Assembly (NCBI GenBank): GCA_024641725.1
Contig: JAHECM010000030.1
Location: 1-6,697 of the forward strand
Length of the DNA: 6,697 bases
DNA from: Limnohabitans sp.
Lineage (GTDB): Bacteria; Pseudomonadota; Gammaproteobacteria; Burkholderiales; Burkholderiaceae_C
Reading direction: 5' to 3'
Shown here: positions 1 to 6,575 of the stretch, piece by piece
How positions within the stretch are numbered: position 1 is the first letter of the stretch
How the letters are laid out: each line of letters starts with the position of its first letter
Notes under the pieces: generated by a model
Seen by the model: the letters and a program-made list of their open reading frames with translations, nothing else
Told to the model about the DNA's origin: nothing
The model's database searches: none
Translations under genes and position numbers: made by a program

Positions 1-110
1 GGGTTACCGGTGTACCAGGTGGGCTTGGCCCAGAGCCGGCAGATTGAAACCATTAAACAGACAGGACGAGCGGTTTGGGGTTGGCGCATGCCACCCTTTG
101 CCGTGCAGAC
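1..110. other. Leader upstream of secA; no supported gene
   Basis: This stretch should carry the secA leader and perhaps the edge of the preceding gene. Plus-strand frame 3 is open from the edge to a TGA at 45-47 and could be an upstream C-terminus, but its codons lack the G/C-rich third positions seen elsewhere here. Frame 1 has better codon use but stays open about 115 nt into secA. On the minus strand an ATG at 53-51 opens a divergent frame running off the left edge, with no visible ribosome site. Bases 44-60 are AT-richer than their surroundings and include TTGAAA (44-49), close to a -35 hexamer, but no convincing -10 follows at 16-18 bp. No call is made on the neighbour or the promoter. 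Confidence 0.4.
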
Positions 111-2855
111 ATGGCCATCCCTTTCCTCACCAAAATTTTCGGCAGCCGCAACGACCGTTTGCTCAAGCAATACCGCAAGACCGTGGAGCAGATCAATGCC
201 TTGGAGCCCCGTCTGGAAGGCTTGAGCGATGATGCGCTCAAGGCCAAGACCGAAGAATTTCGCACCCGCTTGGCTGCCGGTGAAACGCTTGATGCCTTGT
301 TGCCTGAAGCTTTTGCGGTGGTCCGCGAAGGCTCCAAGCGTGTCATGAAGATGCGTCACTTTGACGTGCAGTTGTCGGGCGGCATTGCCTTGCACAACGG
401 CAAAATCGCCGAGATGCGCACGGGCGAGGGCAAAACCTTGACCGCCACGCTACCGGTGTACCTCAATGCCCTGGCGGGCAAAGGCGTGCATGTGGTCACG
501 GTGAACGATTACCTGGCGGGCCGCGACGCCCGTTGGATGGCGCGTCTGTACAACTTCTTAGGCTTGACGGTGGGCATCAACTTGCCCAATCTGTCGCGCG
601 AAGAAAAGCAGGCGGCCTATGGCTCGGACATCACCTACGGCACCAACAACGAGTACGGTTTTGACTACCTGCGCGACAACATGGTCTATGAGCCCCATGA
701 CCGCGTGCAGCGCGTGCTGAACTTTGCCATCGTGGACGAGGTGGACTCGATCTTGATCGACGAGGCGCGCACACCACTCATCATCAGTGGACAAGCCGAA
801 GACCACACCGCCACCTACCTGGCCATGAAGCAAGTGGTGCCCATGCTCACACGCCAAGAGGGCGAGGCCGATCCACGCACGGGTGAGGGCATCGTCACGC
901 CCGGCGACTTCACGGTGGATGAAAAATCTCACCAAGTGTTTTTGACCGAAGACGGCCACGAAAAAGCCGAGCACGTGCTGGCGCAACTGGGCTTGATTCC
1001 TGAAGGCGCAAGCCTGTATGACCCGGCCAACATCACGCTGATGCACCACCTGAATGCAGCTTTGCGTGCGCAGCACCTGTACCACCGCGACCAGCACTAT
1101 GTGGTGCAAGATGGCGAGATCGTGATCGTGGACGAGTTCACCGGCCGCTTGATGAGTGGCCGCCGTTGGAGCGATGGCTTGCACCAGTCGGTTGAAGCCA
1201 AAGAGGGGGTGCAAATCCAGGCCGAGAACCAGACCATGGCCTCGATCACTTTCCAAAACTATTTCCGCTTGTACAGCAAGCTCGGCGGCATGACCGGCAC
1301 AGCCGACACCGAGGCGTATGAGTTCCAAGAAATCTATGGCCTCGAAACCGTGGTCATTCCGCCGCACCGCAAGAGCCAGCGCGAAGACCAGCTGGACCGC
1401 GTGTACAAAACGGCCAAAGAAAAATACGACGCCGCCATTGCCGACATCCGTGAATGCCATGGCCGTGGCCAGCCCGTGCTGGTGGGCACCAGCTCGATCG
1501 AAAACTCCGAACTCATCTCGGATCTGCTGACCCAAGCCAAGTTGGAGCACCAAGTGCTCAATGCCAAGCAGCACGCCCGTGAAGCCGACATCGTGGCCCA
1601 AGCCGGTCGCCCGGGCATGATCACCATCGCCACCAACATGGCCGGTCGCGGCACCGACATTGTGTTGGGCGGCAACATTGAAAAAGACGTGCAGGCCATC
1701 GAGGCGGACGAGTCGCTGTCTGAGGACGCCCGTCAGGCCAAGGTTGCCGAAGTGCGTGACGCGTGGAAAACCGTGCACGAGCAGGTCAAAGCCTCAGGTG
1801 GCTTGCGCATCATCGCCACCGAGCGCCATGAGTCTCGCCGCATTGACAACCAGCTGCGTGGCCGCTCGGGCCGTCAAGGTGACCCTGGTTCGTCGCGCTT
1901 TTATTTGAGCTTGGACGATCCGCTGATGCGCATTTTTGCGGGTGACCGCGTGCGCGCCATCATGGACCGCCTGAAGATGCCCGAGGGCGAAGCCATCGAA
2001 GCGGGCATGGTGACCCGCAGCATCGAGAGCGCCCAGCGCAAGGTGGAGGCGCGCAACTTCGACGTGCGCAAGCAATTGCTCGAATACGACGATGTGTCCA
2101 ATGACCAGCGCAAGGTGATTTACCAGCAGCGCAACGATATTTTGGATGCTCAGGATCTGAATGCCCAAATGGCTTCACTGCGCGAAGGTTGCTTCACCGA
2201 CTTGGTGCGTCAATTTGTGCCGCACGAATCGGTCGAAGAACAATGGGATCTGGCCGGACTGGAAAACGCCCTGGCGGGCGAGTGGCAGTTGCAGCTGAAT
2301 TTGCGCGACAAAGTGCAAGCCTCCAACGCCATCACCGACGAGGACATCTTGAACGCCGTGATCGCAGCCGCGCACGCCCATTTCCAGTCCAAGCTGGACT
2401 TGGTCGGCGCCGGTAACTTTGTGTCTTTCGAGCGCATGGTTTTGTTGCAAAGCATCGACACCCACTGGCGCGAGCACCTGAGCGCGCTGGACTATCTGCG
2501 CCAAGGCATTCACCTGCGTGGCTATGCGCAAAAGCAGCCCAAGCAAGAATACAAGCGCGAGGCGTTTGAGCTGTTCGGGCAGTTGCTCGACTCGGTCAAA
2601 AACGAGGTCACGCGCGTCTTGATGAATGTGCAGATCCAGTCGGGCGAGCAGGCTCAAGAGGCGGCGCACGCGATGGAAGACCGCGCAGAACAGAGGGGCC
2701 AGGTGACGTACAGTGCGCCGGACGAAACCGGTGCTCAACACGTCACCACCGCCGATGGTTTTGACCTGAGCCTGTTTGCCGGTGTGGGCCGCAATGACGC
2801 TTGCCCTTGCGGCAGTGGTCAAAAGTTCAAGCAGTGCCACGGCAAATTGGCCTGA
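111..2855 (+). CDS. secA: Preprotein translocase ATPase subunit SecA
   Basis: SecA is the cytoplasmic and membrane-peripheral ATPase that pushes unfolded preproteins through SecYEG, often after delivery by SecB. The predicted protein has 914 residues (E. coli 901). Visible parts in order: Walker A TGEGKT (104-109), the Walker B region DEVDSILIDEAR (209-220), the GGMTGTA motif (392-398), the second-nucleotide-domain motif TNMAGRGTDI (508-517), RGRSGRQGDPGSSRFYLS (583-600), and the helical scaffold and two-helix finger around LRGYAQKQPKQEYKR (802-816), with Tyr805 at the presumed fingertip. The C-terminus has the zinc motif CxCx8CH (C898, C900, C909, H910), which in the family binds SecB and lipid. 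Start: ATG 111 gives MAIPFLTKIFGSRNDRLLKQ, the usual betaproteobacterial N-terminus; an in-frame TTG at 75 would add 12 atypical residues. No clear Shine-Dalgarno precedes ATG 111. A terminator follows the gene. Confidence 0.98.
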   Translation: MAIPFLTKIFGSRNDRLLKQYRKTVEQINALEPRLEGLSDDALKAKTEEFRTRLAAGETLDALLPEAFAVVREGSKRVMKMRHFDVQLSGGIALHNGKIAEMRTGEGKTLTATLPVYLNALAGKGVHVVTVNDYLAGRDARWMARLYNFLGLTVGINLPNLSREEKQAAYGSDITYGTNNEYGFDYLRDNMVYEPHDRVQRVLNFAIVDEVDSILIDEARTPLIISGQAEDHTATYLAMKQVVPMLTRQEGEADPRTGEGIVTPGDFTVDEKSHQVFLTEDGHEKAEHVLAQLGLIPEGASLYDPANITLMHHLNAALRAQHLYHRDQHYVVQDGEIVIVDEFTGRLMSGRRWSDGLHQSVEAKEGVQIQAENQTMASITFQNYFRLYSKLGGMTGTADTEAYEFQEIYGLETVVIPPHRKSQREDQLDRVYKTAKEKYDAAIADIRECHGRGQPVLVGTSSIENSELISDLLTQAKLEHQVLNAKQHAREADIVAQAGRPGMITIATNMAGRGTDIVLGGNIEKDVQAIEADESLSEDARQAKVAEVRDAWKTVHEQVKASGGLRIIATERHESRRIDNQLRGRSGRQGDPGSSRFYLSLDDPLMRIFAGDRVRAIMDRLKMPEGEAIEAGMVTRSIESAQRKVEARNFDVRKQLLEYDDVSNDQRKVIYQQRNDILDAQDLNAQMASLREGCFTDLVRQFVPHESVEEQWDLAGLENALAGEWQLQLNLRDKVQASNAITDEDILNAVIAAAHAHFQSKLDLVGAGNFVSFERMVLLQSIDTHWREHLSALDYLRQGIHLRGYAQKQPKQEYKREAFELFGQLLDSVKNEVTRVLMNVQIQSGEQAQEAAHAMEDRAEQRGQVTYSAPDETGAQHVTTADGFDLSLFAGVGRNDACPCGSGQKFKQCHGKLA

Positions 2856-2875
2856 CCTGAAATCTGAATCTGGAC

Positions 2876-2900
2876 AGCGGGCTTTGGCCCGCTTTTCTTT
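2876..2900 (+). terminator. Rho-independent terminator after secA
   Basis: A perfect 7-bp GC-rich stem, AGCGGGC (2876-2882) with GCCCGCT (2887-2893), closes a TTTG loop. It is followed at once by TTTTCTTT (2893-2900). It lies 20 nt past the secA stop codon. This is a textbook intrinsic terminator and should separate secA from most argJ transcription, although read-through is possible. Confidence 0.85.
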
Positions 2901-2952
2901 GACGCTCACCTTGATGTTTCGATCAAGCCTTTCGATCTTTTGAAGGACTGCC
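2901..2952 (+). promoter_or_regulatory. argJ leader with short repeats and a strong ribosome binding site
   Basis: Because a terminator ends just upstream, argJ probably needs its own promoter here. TTGACG (2899-2904) and TTGATG (2911-2916) are possible -35 hexamers, but no good -10 is spaced correctly, so no promoter is assigned. The leader holds an inverted repeat, CTTGAT (2910-2915) with ATCAAG (2922-2927), and a direct repeat of TTTCGATC at 2917-2924 and 2930-2937. These could be an operator or an RNA fold, or chance. No ArgR-like palindrome is evident. AAGGA at 2943-2947, 5 nt before the ATG, is a clear Shine-Dalgarno and fixes the argJ start. Confidence 0.4.
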
Positions 2953-4191
2953 ATGCCCGTGAATCTGCCCCCACTCGATCCCGCCCAATTGCACCCGGTT
3001 GCCGGTGTGCGTTGGGGCATCGCCGAAGCTGGCGTGCGCAAAGCCAACCGCAAGGACCTGAGTCTTTTGCTGTTGGACGAGGGGGCCAGTGTGGCGGGGG
3101 TGTTCACCCAAAACCGGTTTTGTGCTGCGCCGGTGCAGGTTTGCCGTGAGCACCTGCAAGGCCCGCAAGGCCCGCAAGGCATCCGCGCCCTGGTCATCAA
3201 CACCGGCAACGCCAATGCGGGCACCGGTGCTGCTGGCTTGGCCCATGCGCGCCAGACCTGTGACGCCGTGGCCGCCTTGCTCAATTGCCAGCCGGGCCAG
3301 GTGCTGCCGTTTTCGACCGGCGTGATCATGGAGCCGCTGCCTGTGGAGCGCATCGTGGCAGGCTTGCCAGCGGCCTTGGCAGATGCTGGGGCTTCAAACT
3401 GGGCCAAGGCCGCCGAAGGAATCATGACCACCGACACCGTGCCCAAGGCGGCCAGCGTGCAGCTGACCATCGGTGGCAAAACCGTGAGCGTCAGTGGCAT
3501 CAGCAAGGGGGCGGGCATGATCCGTCCCAATATGGCCACCATGCTGGGCTTTTTGGCCACCGACGCGGCCATTACGCCTGAGCTGCTCCCGGGGTTGGCC
3601 CGCGAGTTGGCCGATGGTTCGTTCAACCGCATCACCATCGATGGCGACACCTCGACCAACGATTCCTTTGTGGTCATTGCGACGCACCAGGCGGGCCACG
3701 CGCCCATCACCGCCTGGGACTCGGCCGAAGGCCAGGCCCTCAAGGCCGCCATGCTGCAGGTGGCGCGTCAGTTGGCGCACGCCATCGTGCGCGACGGCGA
3801 AGGCGCCACCAAGTTCATCACCGTGCAGGTCGAGGGCGGCAAGAACACGGCGGAATGCCGCCTGGTGGCCTATGCCATTGCCCATTCGCCCTTGGTCAAA
3901 ACCGCCATGTTCGCCAGCGACCCCAATCTGGGCCGCATCCTGGCCGCCGTGGGTTACGCAGGCATTGGTGACCTGGACCAGAGCTTGATTGAGCTGCACC
4001 TGGACGATGTGCATGTGGCCACGCAGGGCGGCCGACACCCGGCTTACCAAGAGGCAGACGGCCAGCGCGTGATGCAGCAGGCCGAAATCACTGTGCGCGT
4101 TGGCTTAGGCCGCGGCACGGCCCATGACACCGTCTGGACCTGTGACCTGAGCCACGACTACGTGTCCATCAACGCCGATTACAGATCATGA
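2953..4191 (+). CDS. argJ: Bifunctional glutamate N-acetyltransferase / amino-acid acetyltransferase ArgJ
   Basis: ArgJ moves the acetyl group from N-acetylornithine to glutamate, giving ornithine and N-acetylglutamate, so arginine synthesis runs as a cycle. Bifunctional members also use acetyl-CoA; which type this is cannot be read from sequence alone. The protein has 412 residues, normal for the family. It shows the N-terminal region GVRWGIAEAGVRKANRKDL (18-36), the VINTGNANAG block (81-90), the oxyanion-hole segment STGVI (121-125) and the self-cleavage site PNMATML (192-198). Family knowledge predicts cleavage between Ala195 and Thr196, with Thr196 as the new N-terminal nucleophile of the beta chain. 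The C-terminus DYVSINADYRS is typical. The start has a good ribosome site 5 nt upstream. The stop overlaps the next gene's start in an ATGA. A 9-nt tandem repeat encodes GPQGPQG at 70-76. Confidence 0.97.
   Translation: MPVNLPPLDPAQLHPVAGVRWGIAEAGVRKANRKDLSLLLLDEGASVAGVFTQNRFCAAPVQVCREHLQGPQGPQGIRALVINTGNANAGTGAAGLAHARQTCDAVAALLNCQPGQVLPFSTGVIMEPLPVERIVAGLPAALADAGASNWAKAAEGIMTTDTVPKAASVQLTIGGKTVSVSGISKGAGMIRPNMATMLGFLATDAAITPELLPGLARELADGSFNRITIDGDTSTNDSFVVIATHQAGHAPITAWDSAEGQALKAAMLQVARQLAHAIVRDGEGATKFITVQVEGGKNTAECRLVAYAIAHSPLVKTAMFASDPNLGRILAAVGYAGIGDLDQSLIELHLDDVHVATQGGRHPAYQEADGQRVMQQAEITVRVGLGRGTAHDTVWTCDLSHDYVSINADYRS
3157..3180 (+). repeat. Nine-base tandem repeat inside argJ
   Basis: The unit CAAGGCCCG occurs at 3157-3165 and 3166-3174 and is followed by a partial third copy, CAAGGC (3175-3180). 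It is a multiple of three, so it keeps frame and encodes GPQGPQG at ArgJ residues 70-76. This is probably a surface loop between the N-terminal part and the VINTGNANAG core strand. Slipped-strand duplication is the simplest origin. Confidence 0.8.
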
Positions 4192-5057
4192 GCACGACCC
4201 TCGAACAACTGCTGGACAAAGTCAGCCAACTGGTCTCCCGCATTGAGGCGGTCTTGCCCCAGCCTTTGTCGGCGCCCGACTGGGCCCAGGCCATCGCTTG
4301 GCGCTACCGCAAACGTTCCTCGGGTCATGGCGTGCTCGAGCCCGTGCGACATGTGGCCGCCATGACGCTGGATGACCTCAAAGAAATCGACGACCAGAAA
4401 GAAAAGCTGCAACGCAACACCGAGCAGTTCGTGCAGGGCCGCCCGGCCAACAACGTCTTGCTCACGGGCGCGCGCGGCACGGGCAAGTCCTCGCTCATCA
4501 AGGCTTGCCTGAACACCTATGCCCCTCAGGGCCTGCGCCTCATTGAGGTGGACAAGGAGGACCTGATCGATTTGCCCGACATCGTCGAGGTGGTGTCGGG
4601 TCGCCCTGAAAAGTTTTTGGTGTATTGCGATGACCTGAGCTTTGAGGACGGTGAGCCCGGCTACAAGGCGCTCAAATCGATTCTAGATGGCTCGGTTGCT
4701 GCCTCGACGCCCAACGTGCTGGTGTGCGCCACCAGCAACCGCCGCCACCTGCTGCCCGAGTACATGAGTGAAAACCTCAGCTACAAACACACGCCCGATG
4801 GCGAGGTGCACCCGGGTGAAGGGGTTGAAGAGAAAATTTCGCTGTCCGAGCGCTTTGGCCTGTGGATCAGCTTTTACCCTTTCTCGCAAGACGAGTACCT
4901 GACCATTGCCAGCCAGTGGCTGGGGGCGCTGGGTGCCACCGCTGCACAGATCGAAGCGGCACGGCCTGCTGCCTTGCTGTGGGCGCTGGAGCGCGGTTCA
5001 CGCAGCGGTCGTGTGGCTTACCAGTTTGCCCGTGACTACATGGGCCGCGAGGCTTGA
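4188..5057 (+). CDS. AAA+ ATPase of the DUF815 family, function unknown
   Basis: This predicted cytoplasmic ATP-binding protein has 289 residues. I recognise it as the DUF815 (PF05673-type) AAA+ family, whose cellular role is not established. Visible features: an N-terminal helical region (1-85); Walker A GARGTGKS (94-101); a Walker B strand FLVYCDDLSFED with acidic pair D148/D149; a sensor-1-like ATSNRRHL (181-188, N184); the family segment LLPEYMSENLSYKHTPDG (188-205); a candidate arginine finger R222 in SLSERFG; and a C-terminal helical lid ending GRVAYQFARDYMGREA. No signal peptide or membrane segment is seen. Its ATG lies inside the argJ stop (ATGA, 4188-4191) and no Shine-Dalgarno is visible, so translation is probably coupled to argJ. 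Only 5 nt separate it from the Nudix gene. A link to arginine metabolism is suggested by position alone. Confidence 0.9.
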   Translation: MSTTLEQLLDKVSQLVSRIEAVLPQPLSAPDWAQAIAWRYRKRSSGHGVLEPVRHVAAMTLDDLKEIDDQKEKLQRNTEQFVQGRPANNVLLTGARGTGKSSLIKACLNTYAPQGLRLIEVDKEDLIDLPDIVEVVSGRPEKFLVYCDDLSFEDGEPGYKALKSILDGSVAASTPNVLVCATSNRRHLLPEYMSENLSYKHTPDGEVHPGEGVEEKISLSERFGLWISFYPFSQDEYLTIASQWLGALGATAAQIEAARPAALLWALERGSRSGRVAYQFARDYMGREA

Positions 5058-5062
5058 ACCCC

Positions 5063-5545
5063 ATGAGCGGCAAGGTCAGCATGGGCACCTTGGTGGCCGA
5101 TGGCGAGCGGGCCCGCGAAGGTGGCGCTGATCGCCCAGTGGTGGATGTCGCTGTCGGCATCTTGCTGCAGCCCGAGGGGGCCTTTTTGCTGACATCGCGC
5201 CCGGTGGGCAAGGTGTACGAAGGCTATTGGGAGTTTCCCGGCGGCAAGCTTGAAGCCGGTGAAACGGTGGAGCAAGCCCTGCGCCGCGAACTGCAGGAGG
5301 AGCTGGGCATCACCATCGGTGCTGTGGCGCTTTGGAAAACCCAAATGGTGGACTACCCCCACGCGCTGGTGCGGCTGCATTTTTGCAAAGTGCGCGACTG
5401 GCAGGGCGATCTGCAAATGCGTGAAGGTCAGTCGTTTGCTTGGGAGGGCTTGCCCGTGCAGCAGGTGCCGGTTTTGCCAGGCACCGTGCCGGTGCTGGCG
5501 TGGCTGGCGCAAGAGCGTGGTTTTGACGGGGTGACCCACCGATAA
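5063..5545 (+). CDS. mutT: Nudix hydrolase, MutT-type (probable 8-oxo-dGTP diphosphatase)
   Basis: MutT enzymes hydrolyse 8-oxo-dGTP to the monophosphate and so prevent A:T to C:G transversions. The 160-residue protein carries a complete Nudix box, Gx5Ex7REUxEExGU, at residues 61-83, including the metal-binding REL-x-EE-x-G core (R75, E76, E79, E80). The preceding GYWEFPGGKLEAGE closely matches the MutT signature GxWEFPGGK, which favours MutT over other Nudix types. E. coli MutT has 129 residues; the difference is mainly an N-terminal tail of about 25 residues. The start is uncertain: ATG 5063 has GAGG 10 nt upstream, ATG 5081 has AAGG 5 nt upstream and would drop 6 residues, and TTG 5054 overlaps the previous stop. 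The same gene sits directly after secA in E. coli, which supports the assignment. Substrate specificity is inferred. Confidence 0.88.
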   Translation: MSGKVSMGTLVADGERAREGGADRPVVDVAVGILLQPEGAFLLTSRPVGKVYEGYWEFPGGKLEAGETVEQALRRELQEELGITIGAVALWKTQMVDYPHALVRLHFCKVRDWQGDLQMREGQSFAWEGLPVQQVPVLPGTVPVLAWLAQERGFDGVTHR

Positions 5546-5572
5546 GCCCGCGTGCGATGGGGCGGCGGGTCA
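5532..5572. terminator. Hairpin over the convergent mutT/yacG junction (weak terminator candidate)
   Basis: TGACCCACC (5532-5540) pairs with GGCGGGTCA (5564-5572) at 8 of 9 positions. Directly inside, GCCC (5546-5549) pairs with GGGC (5560-5563) around a 10-nt loop, with GATAA bulged out. The mutT stop lies in that bulge. Neither strand has a T-run after the stem, so this is not a standard intrinsic terminator. It could act as a bidirectional pause or an RNA-end stabiliser between convergent operons, or be chance in GC-rich DNA. Confidence 0.3.
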
Positions 5573-5585
5573 GTCTGCGGCTTGC

Positions 5586-5801
5586 TTATTGCAGTTTGGG
5601 GTCGCCAAACGGCTCGTCGGGCGGGGTGTCTTCTGGCAGGCGGAAGTTTTCGTTGGCCCATGCCCCCAAGTCCAATCCCTTGCAGCGGGCCGAACAGAAA
5701 GGGCGATAAGGGTTGCTCGGGCTGTACAGGCTCAGGCCCTCGCAGGCGGGGCAACGCACCTGGCGTTCAGAAAAGTCGGGCGCTGTGGGTGCGGTGCTCA
5801 T
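5586..5801 (-). CDS. yacG: DNA gyrase inhibitor YacG (zinc-binding)
   Basis: YacG is a small cytoplasmic zinc protein that in E. coli binds GyrB and blocks DNA binding by gyrase. The protein has 71 residues (E. coli 65). The zinc site is CPAC (C17, C20) and CSARC (C36, C40), joined by the family block SNPYRPFCS, and followed by KGLDLGAWANENFRLP (41-56), a close match to the family consensus. The C-terminal tail is acidic and proline-rich. I chose ATG 5801-5799, which forms an ATGA overlap with the zapD stop. A GTG at 5807 would add only two residues. There is no clear Shine-Dalgarno, so translation is probably coupled to zapD. It is the last gene of a coaE-zapD-yacG cluster in the same order as in E. 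coli. Confidence 0.95.
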   Translation of the reverse strand: MSTAPTAPDFSERQVRCPACEGLSLYSPSNPYRPFCSARCKGLDLGAWANENFRLPEDTPPDEPFGDPKLQ

Positions 5802-6553
5802 GCGCACAAAGACATTTCAAAGGGCACATCGTCGGTGAACGCTTGCAGCTTGCCATCAGGCAGTTGGGCCATCATGCGCATGACCACCACCAAGCGGTTG
5901 CAGCTGATCTCGGGGGTGATGTTCAAACTCGGGTCAATGCGCAGGCGCAGCAACTGGAAGTTGCGTCCTTGCGGCAGGTTTTGTTGCAGTTGCCCTTGCA
6001 TGGCCATGACTTTTTGGCTGGCACCGGATTCGCGCAGCATTTGCAGCAGCAAACCCACGGCTTGCGCCAGCGAGGCAAAGGGGGTGGTCCACAGCGTCAG
6101 GTCGGCCTGACGGCTGGCGCTGTCGTGGTGCTGCCAAGCATGGTAGGCCGGAAGGTCAAATTCGCAGGTGCCGCCCGGAATCACGGCGCGGCTGCGGATG
6201 CTCATGAGGAAATCGTTGTCGTGCAGCGACTGACCGAGTTTGCCACTCATGCCATTGAGGCTTTCAAAGTGGGTGTCGAGCTGGGCGATCACCCCGTCCA
6301 GGGCTTTTTCTGAAATGGCAGGGTTGCCTCGGTAGCTGTTGTAAAGCTGTTTTTGGCGTTCCAAGTCTTTGAGCACGTCGGACTTGAGCTCTGAGCGTGA
6401 AGCCACTTCCATGACCTCGAACAGGGTGATCAAGGCAAAGTGGTGGTCCATGGCCTCCGGGCGGGAGATCAGTTGGCCGAGTCGGGCAAACAGCTGCTCC
6501 AGCCGCAAGTAGGTGCGGATGCGCTCGTTAAAGGGGTATTCGTACAGTATCAC
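5798..6553 (-). CDS. zapD: Cell division protein ZapD
   Basis: ZapD (formerly YacF, DUF1342) binds the C-terminal tail of FtsZ and cross-links FtsZ filaments, supporting Z-ring assembly at midcell. The protein has 251 residues, the usual length (E. coli 247). Family marks: N-terminus ILYEYPFNERIRTYLRLEQL (2-21), a largely helical N-terminal half, the central IPGGTCEFDLPAYHAW (125-140), and near the C-terminus NITPEISCNRLVVVMRMM (211-228). Start: GTG at 6553-6551 puts the initiator directly before the conserved ILYEYPFNE block, and GGAA lies 8 nt upstream. No in-frame ATG is suitable; the next in-frame ATG upstream (6664) lies inside coaE and would add 37 unrelated residues. The coaE stop is 22 nt upstream, and the zapD stop overlaps the yacG ATG. 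A tiny out-of-frame ORF overlaps the start. Confidence 0.95.
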   Translation of the reverse strand: MILYEYPFNERIRTYLRLEQLFARLGQLISRPEAMDHHFALITLFEVMEVASRSELKSDVLKDLERQKQLYNSYRGNPAISEKALDGVIAQLDTHFESLNGMSGKLGQSLHDNDFLMSIRSRAVIPGGTCEFDLPAYHAWQHHDSASRQADLTLWTTPFASLAQAVGLLLQMLRESGASQKVMAMQGQLQQNLPQGRNFQLLRLRIDPSLNITPEISCNRLVVVMRMMAQLPDGKLQAFTDDVPFEMSLCA

Positions 6554-6575
6554 GCAGGCATTTCCAATGCGCCAA

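Noticed and set aside
1..53. Divergent minus-strand gene starting at ATG 53-51
   Set aside because: Only 17 codons are visible, with no ribosome site and no family resemblance, so I cannot support it, though it is not excluded.
75..110. N-terminal extension of SecA from TTG 75
   Set aside because: The 12 extra residues do not resemble SecA N-termini, while ATG 111 gives the expected one.
558..1778. 406-codon open frame on the minus strand inside secA
   Set aside because: It lies wholly opposite a clearly conserved SecA frame. Its composition (rich in His, Val, Gly, Leu) is what antisense of GC-rich codons gives, and it matches no family I know.
2175..3752. 525-codon open frame on the minus strand across the end of secA, the terminator and the start of argJ
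   Set aside because: It crosses a strong terminator and two conserved genes on the other strand. Its sequence is low in recognisable motifs, so it is an antisense shadow.
3394..4050. 218-codon minus-strand open frame inside argJ
   Set aside because: Complement of the ArgJ coding frame with typical shadow composition; no ribosome site or known domain.
5552..6313. 253-codon plus-strand open frame opposite yacG and zapD
   Set aside because: Both strands cannot both be coding here, and the minus strand carries unmistakable YacG zinc motifs and ZapD blocks.
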